A DNA stretch of 64,000 nucleotides from Nostoc sp. CHAB 5844 (GTDB lineage Bacteria > Cyanobacteriota > Cyanobacteriia > Cyanobacteriales > Nostocaceae). Below, piece by piece: positions 30,042 to 38,170 of the stretch; position 1 is the stretch's first letter; every line of letters starts with the position of its first letter. The notes under the pieces are model-generated. The model ran no database searches. It worked only from the letters and a program-made list of their open reading frames with translations, and had not been told where the DNA came from. Location of the stretch: the NCBI RefSeq assembly GCF_020829595.1, contig NZ_JAIVFW010000030.1, positions 1 through 64,000 of the forward strand, read 5' to 3'. The translations under genes were made by a program, and so were the position numbers.

Positions 30042-30116
30042 AATCAATAGTTCCAAGCTATGTTGAGCATTAACTATTGATTTCTTTATATCAGTAACAT
30101 AGGAAACAAGAATACC

Positions 30117-30440
30117 ATGTCACCAGAACTCAAAGAGAAAATCGATAACTTAGTCAAAGAAAACAAAATTATGGTTTTCATGAAAGGAACTAAGTTAATG
30201 CCTCAATGTGGTTTTTCTAACAACGTTGTCCAAATTCTCAATACTTTGGGTGTTCCCTTCGAGACAATTAATGTTCTTGATGACTACGAAATTCGCCAAG
30301 GCATTAAAGAATATTCCAACTGGCCGACCATTCCGCAAGTTTACATTGATGGTGAATTCATCGGCGGTTCTGACATCCTGATTGAGATGTACCAAAAAGG
30401 TGAATTGCAGCAAAAGGTAGAAGTTGCCCTAGCTTCGTAA
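30117..30440 (+). CDS. grxD: Monothiol glutaredoxin, Grx4/CGFS type
   Basis: A 107-aa CGFS glutaredoxin. The active site C31-G-F-S lies in [33 protein letters not shown] forms the glutathione-binding TVP/GGxD region. Members carry a glutathione-ligated 2Fe-2S cluster and pass it to apo-proteins, or share it with BolA. It is preceded by bolA and followed 30 bases later by a strong terminator. Confidence 0.94.
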   Translation: MSPELKEKIDNLVKENKIMVFMKGTKLMPQCGFSNNVVQILNTLGVPFETINVLDDYEIRQGIKEYSNWPTIPQVYIDGEFIGGSDILIEMYQKGELQQKVEVALAS

Positions 30441-30470
30441 ATTAACTACAGTAACTAATTTCAAATTACA

Positions 30471-30499
30471 AAAAAGCCCCTAATAATGGGGCTTTTTTT
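30471..30499 (+). terminator. Rho-independent terminator of bolA-grxD
   Basis: AAAAAGCCCC (30471-30480), loop TAATAAT, then GGGGCTTTTTTT (30488-30499). The stem is perfect and ends in a seven-base T-run. Confidence 0.92.
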
Positions 30500-30761
30500 G
30501 ATGGACTACGCTTCCCAAAGCAGAAAAATTACTCAATGGTTAGTAACGTAATGAATAAAAAACTTTCTGCTTTTTTAATTAAAACTACGTTATTAAACAC
30601 CCCTCAGCAGAATTAACCAAATCACAACGAGCTTGAGGGGATGTTTTTCCCAGTACAATCTTTCCCAAATTTAACACCACTACACGCTTGATAGTTGCAG
30701 ATAATGTGGTATAATCGTCTGCGTTAATCTACGGTTACTTTTAAGGACTAATGCAAAGGCA

Positions 30762-31010
30762 TTAGTAGTAATCGTGCTGTGGTTGTGGTTCCGGCATTGC
30801 AAAATTTGATGCATCGTACAAGTAGCGGCTGGCTTCCTCCTCTAGACGATGAATCAGATATGGCTCAATCGTGTTGCCATGTCGCAGTGCGGCTAGATAT
30901 CCATCCAAATACATCCGCATATCGTCCATGCGATAACCGCGATTCCATAACTCGACGAAGGCGTCTGTGAGTCTTTGGTAATAGCGGATGGTTTGTGTGT
31001 CTTGAAGCAT
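30762..31010 (-). CDS. Small conserved cyanobacterial protein (DUF6761-like)
   Basis: An 82-aa soluble protein, MLQDTQTIRYYQRLTDAFVE..., with a highly conserved middle (WNRGYRMDDMRMYLDGYLAALRHGNTIEPYLIHRLEEEA) and a variable tail. I recall it as the cyanobacteria-wide family DUF6761; its function is unknown. A perfect small hairpin CTAATGC/GCATTAG (30748-30765) overlaps the stop codon, without a good T-run. Confidence 0.82.
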   Translation of the reverse strand: MLQDTQTIRYYQRLTDAFVELWNRGYRMDDMRMYLDGYLAALRHGNTIEPYLIHRLEEEASRYLYDASNFAMPEPQPQHDYY

Positions 31011-31499
31011 AACTGCTGTTTTGATCTATTTGGAATGAGAATTGTAAATGATTAACGCTGAAATGTGAAGTGCCACTTTCGCCTTTTTTAGCGTTTTTGG
31101 CATATAACTTATGCCAATTAATCTACTTTGGTCTGCTCCCTCCAGCAGCTACAGCGTATTTAGATCCTATTCCAGAAAACTGGGAAAGTGATTGTTTGGT
31201 AGTTTATTTTTATGATTTTTTCGATCACCAGACTGATTTTTGTGGCTGAGGTTCATCTTGATCAAGCTGAATCCGCACTCCACAGCAAGGCTGAATGATA
31301 GTTACAGTAAAGGGCATTTGGTTGAGTATGAGTTCTTAATAAAGTTACATTTTGCTAAGAGCAAGATGATTGTTAAGAAGAACTTTTGATAAGTCTAACA
31401 AAAATTTAAGAACATTAGTATTTAACCTTTGAAATAGGCGTAGGTTGAAGACATTGCTGCTATTTCTTTGAATAAATGTCAAACCAATTGTGATTAGAA
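31011..31499. other. Intergenic region upstream of the nrrA NtcA box
   Basis: About 490 bases without a gene. It holds the promoter of the divergent small conserved gene, a hairpin GGCATA/TATGCC (31099-31115) and AT-rich DNA. I found no further operator. Confidence 0.35.
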
Positions 31500-31541
31500 G
31501 TAGCAAAGGCTACAAAACCTTGAGCATGAGCTTGTTACTTT
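31500..31541 (+). promoter_or_regulatory. NtcA-activated promoter of nrrA
   Basis: GTA (31500-31502), eight bases, TAC (31511-31513), then exactly 22 bases, then TACTTT (31536-31541), which fits TAN3T. This is the complete canonical layout GTAN8TAC-N22-TAN3T of class II NtcA promoters. It lies 33-74 bases before the start codon of the NrrA-type gene. NtcA control of nrrA is known in Anabaena. Confidence 0.8.
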
Positions 31542-31573
31542 GAAAGTCATCAACGCTAAGGGGTCTTACCGCC

Positions 31574-32341
31574 GTGGGTTCGGTTTGTATTGAAATCGTT
31601 GAGGGGAATCCCCATCTAAGGTCGTTGCTGGGTTGGCACTTGCAACAATTGGAGTATAGGGTAAATCAAGCTGCCAGCATTTATCAAGCAAGAGAAGTGT
31701 TTTTAACCCATCAACCTACTCTAGTAATTCTAGATGCGGATCTGCCTGATGGAGATGGTATCGAGTTTTGCCGTTGGTTGCATCGTCAGCAGCAGCCTTT
31801 GATTTTAATGCTGTCTGCACGTAGCAATGAAGCGGATGTTGTCGCAGGACTGAAGGCGGGGGCAGATGATTACCTCAGCAAACCTTTTGGAATGCAAGAG
31901 TTTTTGGCTAGGGTTGAGGCATTAATTCGCCGCAAACGCACGCCTACTGCACCAGCATATTTAGACTACGGTACTTTGCAAATTGATTTAGTGCAGCGCC
32001 GTGTCCGGTTCCAAGGGGAGTTTATCGATTTAACACCTCAGGAATTCAGTTTGTTGTATGTTTTGGCACAAGCTGGCGGGGTTCCTTTGTCTCGGTCAGA
32101 ATTGCTGCGTCGTGCTTGGCCAGATGCAATTGACAACCCACGTACGATTGACACTCATGTTTTGTCGCTACGTAAAAAAGTAGAACTTGATCCCCGCCAA
32201 CCTAGCTTAATTCAAACTATTCGGAATGTGGGATACCGCTTTAACATGGAAATTTTGAATGCTAATATTCCACAATCACAAACAAAGTTAGCAAAAGAAC
32301 GGTTCAGTAACCAACGCCCAACACTTACTACTCAACGGTGA
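31574..32341 (+). CDS. nrrA: OmpR-family response regulator, NrrA/Rre37 type
   Basis: A 255-aa regulator. The receiver (1-120) has phospho-acceptor Asp54 in VILDADLPDGDG, switch Ser in LMLSAR and Lys in DYLSKPFG. The winged-helix DNA-binding domain (about 128-230) ends TIDTHVLSLRKKVE and QTIRNVGYRF. The opening MGSVCIEIVEGNPHLRSLLG, started at GTG 31574, matches what I remember of NrrA/Rre37, the NtcA-dependent regulator of carbon metabolism and heterocyst development under nitrogen loss. In place of the usual acidic pair EDD it has E10-G11-N12, so Mg binding and phosphorylation may be altered. A perfect NtcA promoter upstream supports the name. Confidence 0.85.
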   Translation: MGSVCIEIVEGNPHLRSLLGWHLQQLEYRVNQAASIYQAREVFLTHQPTLVILDADLPDGDGIEFCRWLHRQQQPLILMLSARSNEADVVAGLKAGADDYLSKPFGMQEFLARVEALIRRKRTPTAPAYLDYGTLQIDLVQRRVRFQGEFIDLTPQEFSLLYVLAQAGGVPLSRSELLRRAWPDAIDNPRTIDTHVLSLRKKVELDPRQPSLIQTIRNVGYRFNMEILNANIPQSQTKLAKERFSNQRPTLTTQR

Positions 32342-32491
32342 TGATATTAAAGCAGAATTCAGGAGTCAGAATTCAAAATTCAGAAGTGAAATATGCTGTA
32401 CAGTTGGGTTTTGAGACTTCAATTGGGTACTAAACAACTTGGAATCTGCTGTAAGGTTTGAGTTTAGGGTGATTTATCAGATCAGAAGTTT

Positions 32492-33262
32492 TTAAATCCA
32501 TTCTTCTGCGGCTTGAGTTTCTGTCTGTATCAAACTTGCTTGTAAACTTGCTAAATCTACTTCCGAGGCAGGTTTATTTGCTAACAACTGTCCTTGGTGC
32601 AGGTGTAACAGTCTTGTACAAAACATCTGGGCTAAGTCTAACTGGTGATTGACCATCAAAATTGTAGTTTGTTGAGTTTGCGCTAGTTGAATTAAGATTT
32701 GTACCAGATTAGAAGCTGTACCCGCATCCAAGGCAGATGTTGGCTCATCTAATAGTAAGACCTTGGGTTGGATAATTAAAGCACGAGCGATCGCAACTAA
32801 TTGCCTTTGTCCAGCCGCAAGTTGTAACTCATTCTTACTTAACCAGTCATTAGGGATATGCAGTTGTTCCAGCCAATGGCTAACTCGTTGCTGAATTGTC
32901 TGTTTGGGCATCCCGCGCAAAACTAAAGGATATTCCAAGGCTTCGTGAACTGTCATCCCTAGTAGCTTTGACTCTTGCAACACCAGTGTTACCATTTGGC
33001 GCAGTTGGATAGCAGAAATTTGGCGATATTCTTGATTTTCTAGATAGATTTTGCCGCTAGTGGGTTCACTCAAACGGTTTATTAGGCGTAGTAATGAGGT
33101 CTTTCCCGCACCCGTTACACCAACAATAGCAATTCTTTCACCAGGGACTACTTGGAAAGAAATGTCCTGTAGGATGGGGTATCCTTGGTGATTGCTTTTC
33201 AGTTTTGTAAATAGATTAACTTGCTCAAGCCTGAGTTGGGCTTGCGAAGTGAAATTATCCAC
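32492..33262 (-). CDS. ABC transporter ATP-binding protein
   Basis: A 256-aa nucleotide-binding subunit. Walker A is GVTGAGKTS, the Q-loop is TLVLQESKLL, the signature is the variant LAAGQRQ (for LSGGQ), Walker B is VLLLDEPTSALD and the switch His is in LMVNHQLDLA. The spacing resembles ATPases of phosphate- or amino-acid-type importers. No permease or binding-protein gene is adjacent in the window, so the substrate is unknown and the partners must lie elsewhere. It is convergent with nrrA. Confidence 0.88.
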   Translation of the reverse strand: MDNFTSQAQLRLEQVNLFTKLKSNHQGYPILQDISFQVVPGERIAIVGVTGAGKTSLLRLINRLSEPTSGKIYLENQEYRQISAIQLRQMVTLVLQESKLLGMTVHEALEYPLVLRGMPKQTIQQRVSHWLEQLHIPNDWLSKNELQLAAGQRQLVAIARALIIQPKVLLLDEPTSALDAGTASNLVQILIQLAQTQQTTILMVNHQLDLAQMFCTRLLHLHQGQLLANKPASEVDLASLQASLIQTETQAAEEWI

Positions 33263-33299
33263 AGTCTAGAAATATAGCAGGTGAGAGGGAACAGGTGAC

Positions 33300-33395
33300 A
33301 GGTGAGACCACTGCGGTGGACGGGTTTCCCGGCATAAAGCAAGTGGCGTTAGCGTAGCGTTAGCGACGTAGGAGCGTCACCCGAAGGGTGACAGA
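33300..33395. repeat. Modular dispersed repeat copy
   Basis: GAGACCACTGCGGTGGACGG, GGGTTTCCCGGCATAAAGC, AAGTGGCGTTAGCGTAGCG, GCGACGTAGGAGCGTCACCC and GAAGGGTGACAG. All modules occur in R1/R2. The CTCTGCGCCTTTGCGTGAGA repeat follows at 33510-33529. Confidence 0.8.
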
Positions 33396-33537
33396 GTTAA
33401 AAGCCTTGTATAGTCTAGGTTTTTTCATCTGTTGATGCCTTAAACTATGCTTAGTTTGCTATGTATGATTTTTTTATTCTCACGCAAAGACTCAAAGCAA
33501 CTCTCCGCGCCTCTGCGCCTTTGCGTGAGACATTATT

Positions 33538-34095
33538 CTAAGATAGTGTCAAGGCTGTAGTAATAGTCCAAGCATCGACTAATAGTAGCAGTAATGTAAA
33601 TCCAAACAAAATTGCATACATCCACGGCTGCGCTAGGGGACGAACATCTGTGGTATCAATGCCTGTTTTGGCTTGTACGATATTGACTAAACGGGCAAAT
33701 CCAGCCACACGCATCGGTAATAAATACGCTTTACCATCTTTGCTAAGGAAATAATAAACTAGTCCCCCTTGACCAGTCGAGCGGGGTTTTAATTCTTTGA
33801 CTTCTGACCAAGGTAAAGTCCAACCTTTACGAAAGAGACGCGGAACCCAAATAGGGTAAGTGACTTGAATTTCTTGGTCATTAACAATTACTCTTTCAGT
33901 CAAGACAGCGTATAAACCAACAAAGCCGATAACAATTCCTACCCAAAGTAATGACGGTGGTGTTGGTGCTGCTGTTGCTTGGGCTAAAAATGGCAATGGC
34001 ACTGTCAGTGCTACATATAAACTCAACAGGGTAATCCGAATCAACGGAGATAGACGAAAAATGGTAGTAGAGGTATTAGCTGAGTTTGCTGTCAC
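33538..34095 (-). CDS. Conserved cyanobacterial membrane protein
   Basis: A 185-aa protein with three or four membrane segments (IRITLLSLYVALTVPLPFL, LLWVGIVIGFVGLYAVL, then a soluble loop, and AILFGFTLLLLLVDAWTI near the C-terminus). The loop VNDQEIQVTYPIWVPRLFRKGWTLPWSEVKELKPRS resembles a PH-like (bPH2) membrane-protein fold. The function is unknown. It is followed downstream (33290-33537) only by repeats. Confidence 0.75.
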   Translation of the reverse strand: MTANSANTSTTIFRLSPLIRITLLSLYVALTVPLPFLAQATAAPTPPSLLWVGIVIGFVGLYAVLTERVIVNDQEIQVTYPIWVPRLFRKGWTLPWSEVKELKPRSTGQGGLVYYFLSKDGKAYLLPMRVAGFARLVNIVQAKTGIDTTDVRPLAQPWMYAILFGFTLLLLLVDAWTITTALTLS

Positions 34096-34177
34096 GGTTC
34101 CATTAAGATTGTTGCTTTCAGTTTTATCCTAACGGGACTTAGACAAAAATTCAGCCCAAATTTAGCTCAAACTAGCT

Positions 34178-34858
34178 CTAGCATTTACTAGTATTTTCGT
34201 CAATATCTAAACTCTTGTTACTATTTAAATATTCTTCAAACAATTCAAAAAATTTATATAGTGCCTCGTACTCGTCTACAGAATAAAACAGAATTATCTT
34301 AGACCATGACTGACCTGTCTTAATCGCATATTTTTCTTGAATCCATGATTGAAAACCTTCAAATTCTCTTTCCTGAGCAGTTGGGGGTACACCAGCTTCT
34401 CTTCGAGCCAGGCTAGTTCCTCGCAGCGACATATCAAGCTTGGTAATTGAGCTACTACCTAAATACATTCCTGGCCGTTTCTTGACACCACTTAGAATCT
34501 CGTTGTAAATATCGAACTGAAGAAAACTTGAATTGTCTTCAGGGGCGCTATATTTTTCTTCACTTTCTTGAATTATTGAGTCATCTTTCTGTTTCAGGAA
34601 TTTTTCAAAGAGTTCAAAAAAGCTATAGAAGGCATTTCTCTCACTACCACAAACAAACAGAATTATCTTATCCCATGATGGTGAAATACTAGTTTTTTCT
34701 GTTTCTTGTATCCATTTTTGGAAACTTATAAATAATTCCATATATTGAGTATTTAAATACCCACTTAAGAAGGAATGAAGATGAGTAATTGACGGCTTAT
34801 CTAAATACATGACCGGGTTATTTTTAATCTCTTGAAGCAGTCTATTAAGATTATTCAT
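34178..34858 (-). CDS. Candidate immunity protein, copy 2 (two-domain repeat)
   Basis: A 226-aa soluble acidic protein, paralogous along its full length to the gene just upstream. Each copy has two related halves. The first is NRLLQEIKNNPVMYLDKPSI ... SWDKIILFVCGSERNAFYSFFELFEKFL. The second is NEILSGVKKRPGMYLGSSSI ... SWSKIILFYSVDEYEALYKFFELFEEYL. I start at the ATG at 34856-34858, since GGAG lies 8 bases upstream and the paralog starts at the same residue. Proteins with the KRPGMYLG / W..IILF / FFELFEE pattern often sit behind polymorphic toxins. The immunity role is inferred from position. Confidence 0.75.
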   Translation of the reverse strand: MNNLNRLLQEIKNNPVMYLDKPSITHLHSFLSGYLNTQYMELFISFQKWIQETEKTSISPSWDKIILFVCGSERNAFYSFFELFEKFLKQKDDSIIQESEEKYSAPEDNSSFLQFDIYNEILSGVKKRPGMYLGSSSITKLDMSLRGTSLARREAGVPPTAQEREFEGFQSWIQEKYAIKTGQSWSKIILFYSVDEYEALYKFFELFEEYLNSNKSLDIDENTSKC

Positions 34859-34930
34859 ATTGATTACTCCAATTGAATTTAGCAAGTAAGTTATTTTATG
34901 CCTAGACGCAACATAACTTCATACTTTCTT

Positions 34931-35626
34931 CTATGCTTGAACGCTATTTGTGTCTATTTCTGAATTATTATTATTTATGTATTCTTCAAATAATTCAAAA
35001 AATTTCTGTAATGCTTCATGTTCATCTACAGAATAGAAAAGAATTATCTTAGACCATGACTGGTTTGTCTTAATCCCATATTTTTCTTGAACCCATGATT
35101 GAAAACCTTCAAATTCCCTTTCCGGCTCAGTTGGGGGTACACCAACTTCTCTTCGAGCCAGACTATATCCTCTCAGAAGCATATCAAGTCTAGTAACTGA
35201 ACCACTACCTAAATACATTCCTGGCCTTTTCTTTATACTATTTAAAATCTCGTTGTAAATATCAAACTGAGGAAACATCAAATCCTGACTAAGTCTTAAA
35301 TTGTCTTCACTTTCTTGAATTTTTGAATCATTTTTCTGCTTTAAGAACTGCTCAAATTCTTCAAAGAACCTATAAAAAGCAGTTCGTTCACTTCCAGAAC
35401 CAAAGAGAATTATCCCAGCCCAAGATTGACTCACATTAGTTTTTGCTCTTTCTTGCATCCACTCATTAAACCCGTCTGTTTCAGAGCCTTCTTGAGTGAA
35501 CCCCAGTCGGATTAGACCACTTAAATACCCATTTAAGAATGAATGAAGACAAGTAATTGATGGCTTATCTATGTATATGACTGGGTTATCTTTAATCTTT
35601 TGGAGAAGTCTAGAGAGGTTATTCAT
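34931..35626 (-). CDS. Candidate immunity protein, copy 1 (two-domain repeat)
   Basis: A 231-aa protein starting 21 bases after the toxin-like gene stop. It has the same two-half layout as copy 2: NNLSRLLQKIKDNPVIYIDKPSI in the first half and KKRPGMYLGSGSVTRLDMLL in the second, each ending in a W..IILF and FFE(L/E)FE block. The second halves of the two copies are nearly identical and the first halves more different. The leader TAATCAATATGAATAA is shared by both copies, so the duplication included the ribosome site. It is the nearest gene to the toxin and hence the best immunity candidate. The resemblance of KKRPGMYLGS to GyrB is only a short coincidence. Confidence 0.78.
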   Translation of the reverse strand: MNNLSRLLQKIKDNPVIYIDKPSITCLHSFLNGYLSGLIRLGFTQEGSETDGFNEWMQERAKTNVSQSWAGIILFGSGSERTAFYRFFEEFEQFLKQKNDSKIQESEDNLRLSQDLMFPQFDIYNEILNSIKKRPGMYLGSGSVTRLDMLLRGYSLARREVGVPPTEPEREFEGFQSWVQEKYGIKTNQSWSKIILFYSVDEHEALQKFFELFEEYINNNNSEIDTNSVQA

Positions 35627-35647
35627 ATTGATTACCTATAATTAAAT

Positions 35648-37024
35648 TTAGAATAAGTATCCTGATTTACGAAAATCGGGTCCTCCAAATATCTTGCTAT
35701 GATATGTGAGATTGTTCATCCACTGCTGCCTTTGAACTCCGTCAGGACGAAGGTTATCAAAAACCTTTTCTTCTCCATTTATTTTAATTGCAATTCCTTC
35801 ATGATGACCATTGTCTGAAATAATATAATCTGGTGCTGCTTTTGGCGGATGGCTATCATCATATATGTTGTTATCCTCTTTCACCTGTTTGACTGCATCA
35901 AGTTTAATTCGCTCTCCATGAATACCCTTTTCTCTCAAGTAAGCCTCAATTTCAGCAGCGCATTCAACACACTTGTAATTCGGATGGTTACTTACAATAT
36001 CACTGATGTCTTGAAGAACTTCAGGAGTAACTTCTCCTGACTGATCGGGAGAATTACTTGCAAATGGAATATTAGGGTTATATGGTTCTGGATCATTTGT
36101 ATTTACTATTCCGTCATTATCATTGTCTAAATCATTTGCATCAGGAATACCATCTTTATCAAAGTCGGGAACTCCTGGAAAAGTAAAAAATCCAGACTCT
36201 TTTTTTAAAAAACGCTCATCTGCTGGCGTATTAGGGTCATCTGTCTCTTGTCCTGGAATTAAAATTGTAGGGGCATTAATCTTGTCTCCAGGATTTAATA
36301 CGCCGCCTTCTGGCATTGAAGTAATGAAATTTTGCCAGTCAGAAGGATTAAGTAATCTAACTGCCTCATCACGCTTTTCTTGAGGCCAATCTTGCCATTC
36401 TTTTTCATTGTTCCTAATTTTTGTTTCTGTGCCAGGAAAATAAGCGTAACCATCTCCACCATACCTTTGATCATCAACTAGAACTTTAACAGCACTACAG
36501 TAATTGCCGAAATCATTGATAGGAATAAACTGAGGCTCATTAGTTGAAATGCCAAGATAATCTATATATTGGTTGCTACAGTCGCTAGGCCATACTCCAC
36601 TACCATAAAAAGTCCAACTAACGCACACTTCAGAATCAGTAGGATAAGTAGCACAATACTTTTCTTGAGCTTTTTTTTGTGCCTGCTCATTTTGAGCTTG
36701 ATTCCAATATCGCCAAACTGCATATGCACCAGCACTTTTAACAATTGCAACTCCTGCAACATTATTTACAACTGCACTAGTAGAGCCAATAGATGTGGTA
36801 GTACTAAGAGTTGAAGCACCATAACCAACACCAGTTGGAGCAGAAACAACAGGAGCTAATTCCGAACCTACAGTAGCAACACATTCCGGATCAGTAGCAC
36901 ATTTATCTAAGGTTGATAATTGTGCATAAGCAGGTTTAATAAAAATGCTTTTGAATATTAAAAGTACAATAAATATCCAAATACCTATTAATTTGGATGC
37001 AGAATTTTTTGTATTTGAGTGCAA
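35648..37024 (-). CDS. Secreted protein with C-terminal papain-fold-type toxin domain
   Basis: A 458-aa exported protein. The signal peptide is residues 1-34 (hydrophobic IWIFIVLLIFKSIFI, cut AYA|Q). A hydrophobic/Ala-Val stretch lies near 90-115. Calcium-binding thrombospondin-3-like repeats (DKDGIPDANDLDNDNDG) occupy about 285-312. The C-terminal 110 residues carry Cys352/Cys355 (YKCVECAAEI), His407-His408 (DNGHHEGIAIKI) and Asp423-Asn424 (VFDNLRPDG). This Cys-His-Asp/Asn order, with the CxxC opening, fits the papain-fold toxin group (Tox-PL-2-like, from memory). The start is TTG at 37022-37024, supported by GAGGAG 8 bases upstream. Two immunity-type genes follow on the same strand. Confidence 0.75.
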   Translation of the reverse strand: MHSNTKNSASKLIGIWIFIVLLIFKSIFIKPAYAQLSTLDKCATDPECVATVGSELAPVVSAPTGVGYGASTLSTTTSIGSTSAVVNNVAGVAIVKSAGAYAVWRYWNQAQNEQAQKKAQEKYCATYPTDSEVCVSWTFYGSGVWPSDCSNQYIDYLGISTNEPQFIPINDFGNYCSAVKVLVDDQRYGGDGYAYFPGTETKIRNNEKEWQDWPQEKRDEAVRLLNPSDWQNFITSMPEGGVLNPGDKINAPTILIPGQETDDPNTPADERFLKKESGFFTFPGVPDFDKDGIPDANDLDNDNDGIVNTNDPEPYNPNIPFASNSPDQSGEVTPEVLQDISDIVSNHPNYKCVECAAEIEAYLREKGIHGERIKLDAVKQVKEDNNIYDDSHPPKAAPDYIISDNGHHEGIAIKINGEEKVFDNLRPDGVQRQQWMNNLTYHSKIFGGPDFRKSGYLF

Positions 37025-37159
37025 AATATTTACTCCTCAAACCATACAAAAGTAGGTTTTATATTTTTCTATATCCAGTTTTTTTGATAAAAATAAGAAA
37101 CTAGTTTAGTAAAATTACGGTAATTTTTGGCATTTTTACGGCGGCATCTTCGAGCGATT

Positions 37160-37621
37160 CTAGGGTAAATACTTCTGTACCACAGTCCAACCAGTCAACG
37201 ATACCCAAGCAAACGCGGCGAACAGAAGAATATTTACAGTAATGTGTAAAGTCCTTACCCAAGGTCTTCTGGGAGTAATTTGAGTTGCACTAATAGCAGA
37301 CAGCAATACTAAAAATACTACTATTAGTCCAGCGCTTAGGTGTGATGAATGCCCTAATGAACCAAAGTGTCCTAATGTGCCGATAATACCGATCGCCAGC
37401 AATAGTAACACTAAACTCACCATACTAATGCCCATTGTATAGTGGAGCGATCGCACTCCTCCACGACTCACAGGCAACCCTGGAAAGCTAGGCAATGACA
37501 TCGAAGTTCTGGCTTGCCACATCCATATACCAGTGACAGCTAACATTACATAAGCTAACAGCGATAATCCCATCGACCAAGCGGCTATTTTCCACAGCCA
37601 GAGAAAAGAAGGTAGGTGCAT
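37160..37621 (-). CDS. Four-helix membrane protein, DUF4079-like
   Basis: A 153-aa protein with four membrane helices (IAAWSMGLSLLAYVMLAVTG, MVSLVLLLLAIGIIGTLG, AGLIVVFLVLLSAISATQI, ITVNILLFAAFAWVSLTGW) and conserved His residues (LHYTMG, LGHSSHLSAG, LHITVN) that could bind haem. It resembles cyanobacterial DUF4079 proteins, from memory. I start at the ATG at 37619-37621 (MHLPSFLWLWKIAAWS). The frame continues 42 codons upstream, but those are encoded by TATGAAG/TCTGAAG heptamer repeats. Confidence 0.7.
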   Translation of the reverse strand: MHLPSFLWLWKIAAWSMGLSLLAYVMLAVTGIWMWQARTSMSLPSFPGLPVSRGGVRSLHYTMGISMVSLVLLLLAIGIIGTLGHFGSLGHSSHLSAGLIVVFLVLLSAISATQITPRRPWVRTLHITVNILLFAAFAWVSLTGWTVVQKYLP

Positions 37622-37722
37622 AAAGTATGAAGTGTGAAGTCTGAAGTATGAAATTTCATCCTTTAGCCTCCTGCTTTTTGACAAATGACAAAGGACAAAT
37701 GACTCTTGACCTTTATTCACAA
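37621..37722. repeat. Heptamer-type repeats
   Basis: TATGAAGTGTGAAGTCTGAA and following TATGAA units (37626-37652), then GACAAATGACAAAGGACAAA (37679-37698). The same units recur at 29700, 46203, 46736 and, in coding sequence, at 51104. Confidence 0.75.
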
Positions 37723-37724
37723 TA

Positions 37725-37753
37725 GAAAAGGTTGCTGATATCAGCAACCTTAA
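37725..37753 (-). terminator. Terminator of the DUF1830 gene (perfect palindrome)
   Basis: Positions 37728-37751 are a perfect 24-base palindrome (AAGGTTGCTGAT and its complement), followed on the minus strand by TTTTC. On the plus strand it is followed by TTAAATTTTTTT, so it may work in both directions. It lies 40 bases beyond the DUF1830 stop. Confidence 0.75.
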
Positions 37754-37792
37754 ATTTTTTTGAAAAAATTTTTTATCTTAAGTAAGGAATGA

Positions 37793-38170
37793 TTAACCAG
37801 CGACTGTTAAAGGTTTTGTTGTATCTCCCCTTTTGGTATTAATTGACTGGACTATTGGTTTTTTACTGATAGGGTCGAGGGTAACTGAGTCGGTATTAAA
37901 CTCAATACTGCTTGGTTCGTTAACCGCAAGGCGATCGCATGGTATCGTATCCGATAAAATTGCACTTGCCATCATCCCTGTATGAATCTCCATGTGAGCT
38001 TCTGGTGGGGCTTCAAACACGAGTCGCTGTCCAGGAAACACAACCCTTTCAAAGTACCAGTTAGAAATGTTAGAGATGCGAGCTATTTGGATTTTGCTCG
38101 TGGCATTCATGTAGCAGCAGAGAGTTTTTCCTGATTGCTCAGGTGGTAGAGAATCTAGTATTTGAGCCAT
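37793..38170 (-). CDS. DUF1830 domain protein
   Basis: A 125-aa cytosolic protein almost restricted to cyanobacteria. The conserved core is CCYMNATSKIQIARISNISNWYFERVVFPGQRLVFEAPPEA, then EIHTGMMASAILSDTIPCDRL. The function is unknown. The C-terminal 40 residues are variable. It has its own terminator downstream and a 660-base gene-free region upstream. Confidence 0.9.
   Translation of the reverse strand: MAQILDSLPPEQSGKTLCCYMNATSKIQIARISNISNWYFERVVFPGQRLVFEAPPEAHMEIHTGMMASAILSDTIPCDRLAVNEPSSIEFNTDSVTLDPISKKPIVQSINTKRGDTTKPLTVAG

Noticed and set aside
31099-31115. Hairpin GGCATA/TATGCC as a terminator or operator
   Set aside because: Short stem, no T-run, and no known operator match.
34440-35250. 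KKRPGMYLGS in both immunity-type proteins, like RKRPGMYIG of GyrB
   Set aside because: Only about ten residues are shared and no ATPase motifs follow, so I do not call a GHKL relation.
37622-37747. 42-residue extension of the DUF4079-like protein
   Set aside because: Encoded by TATGAAG-type heptamers; it would precede a normal membrane-protein start.
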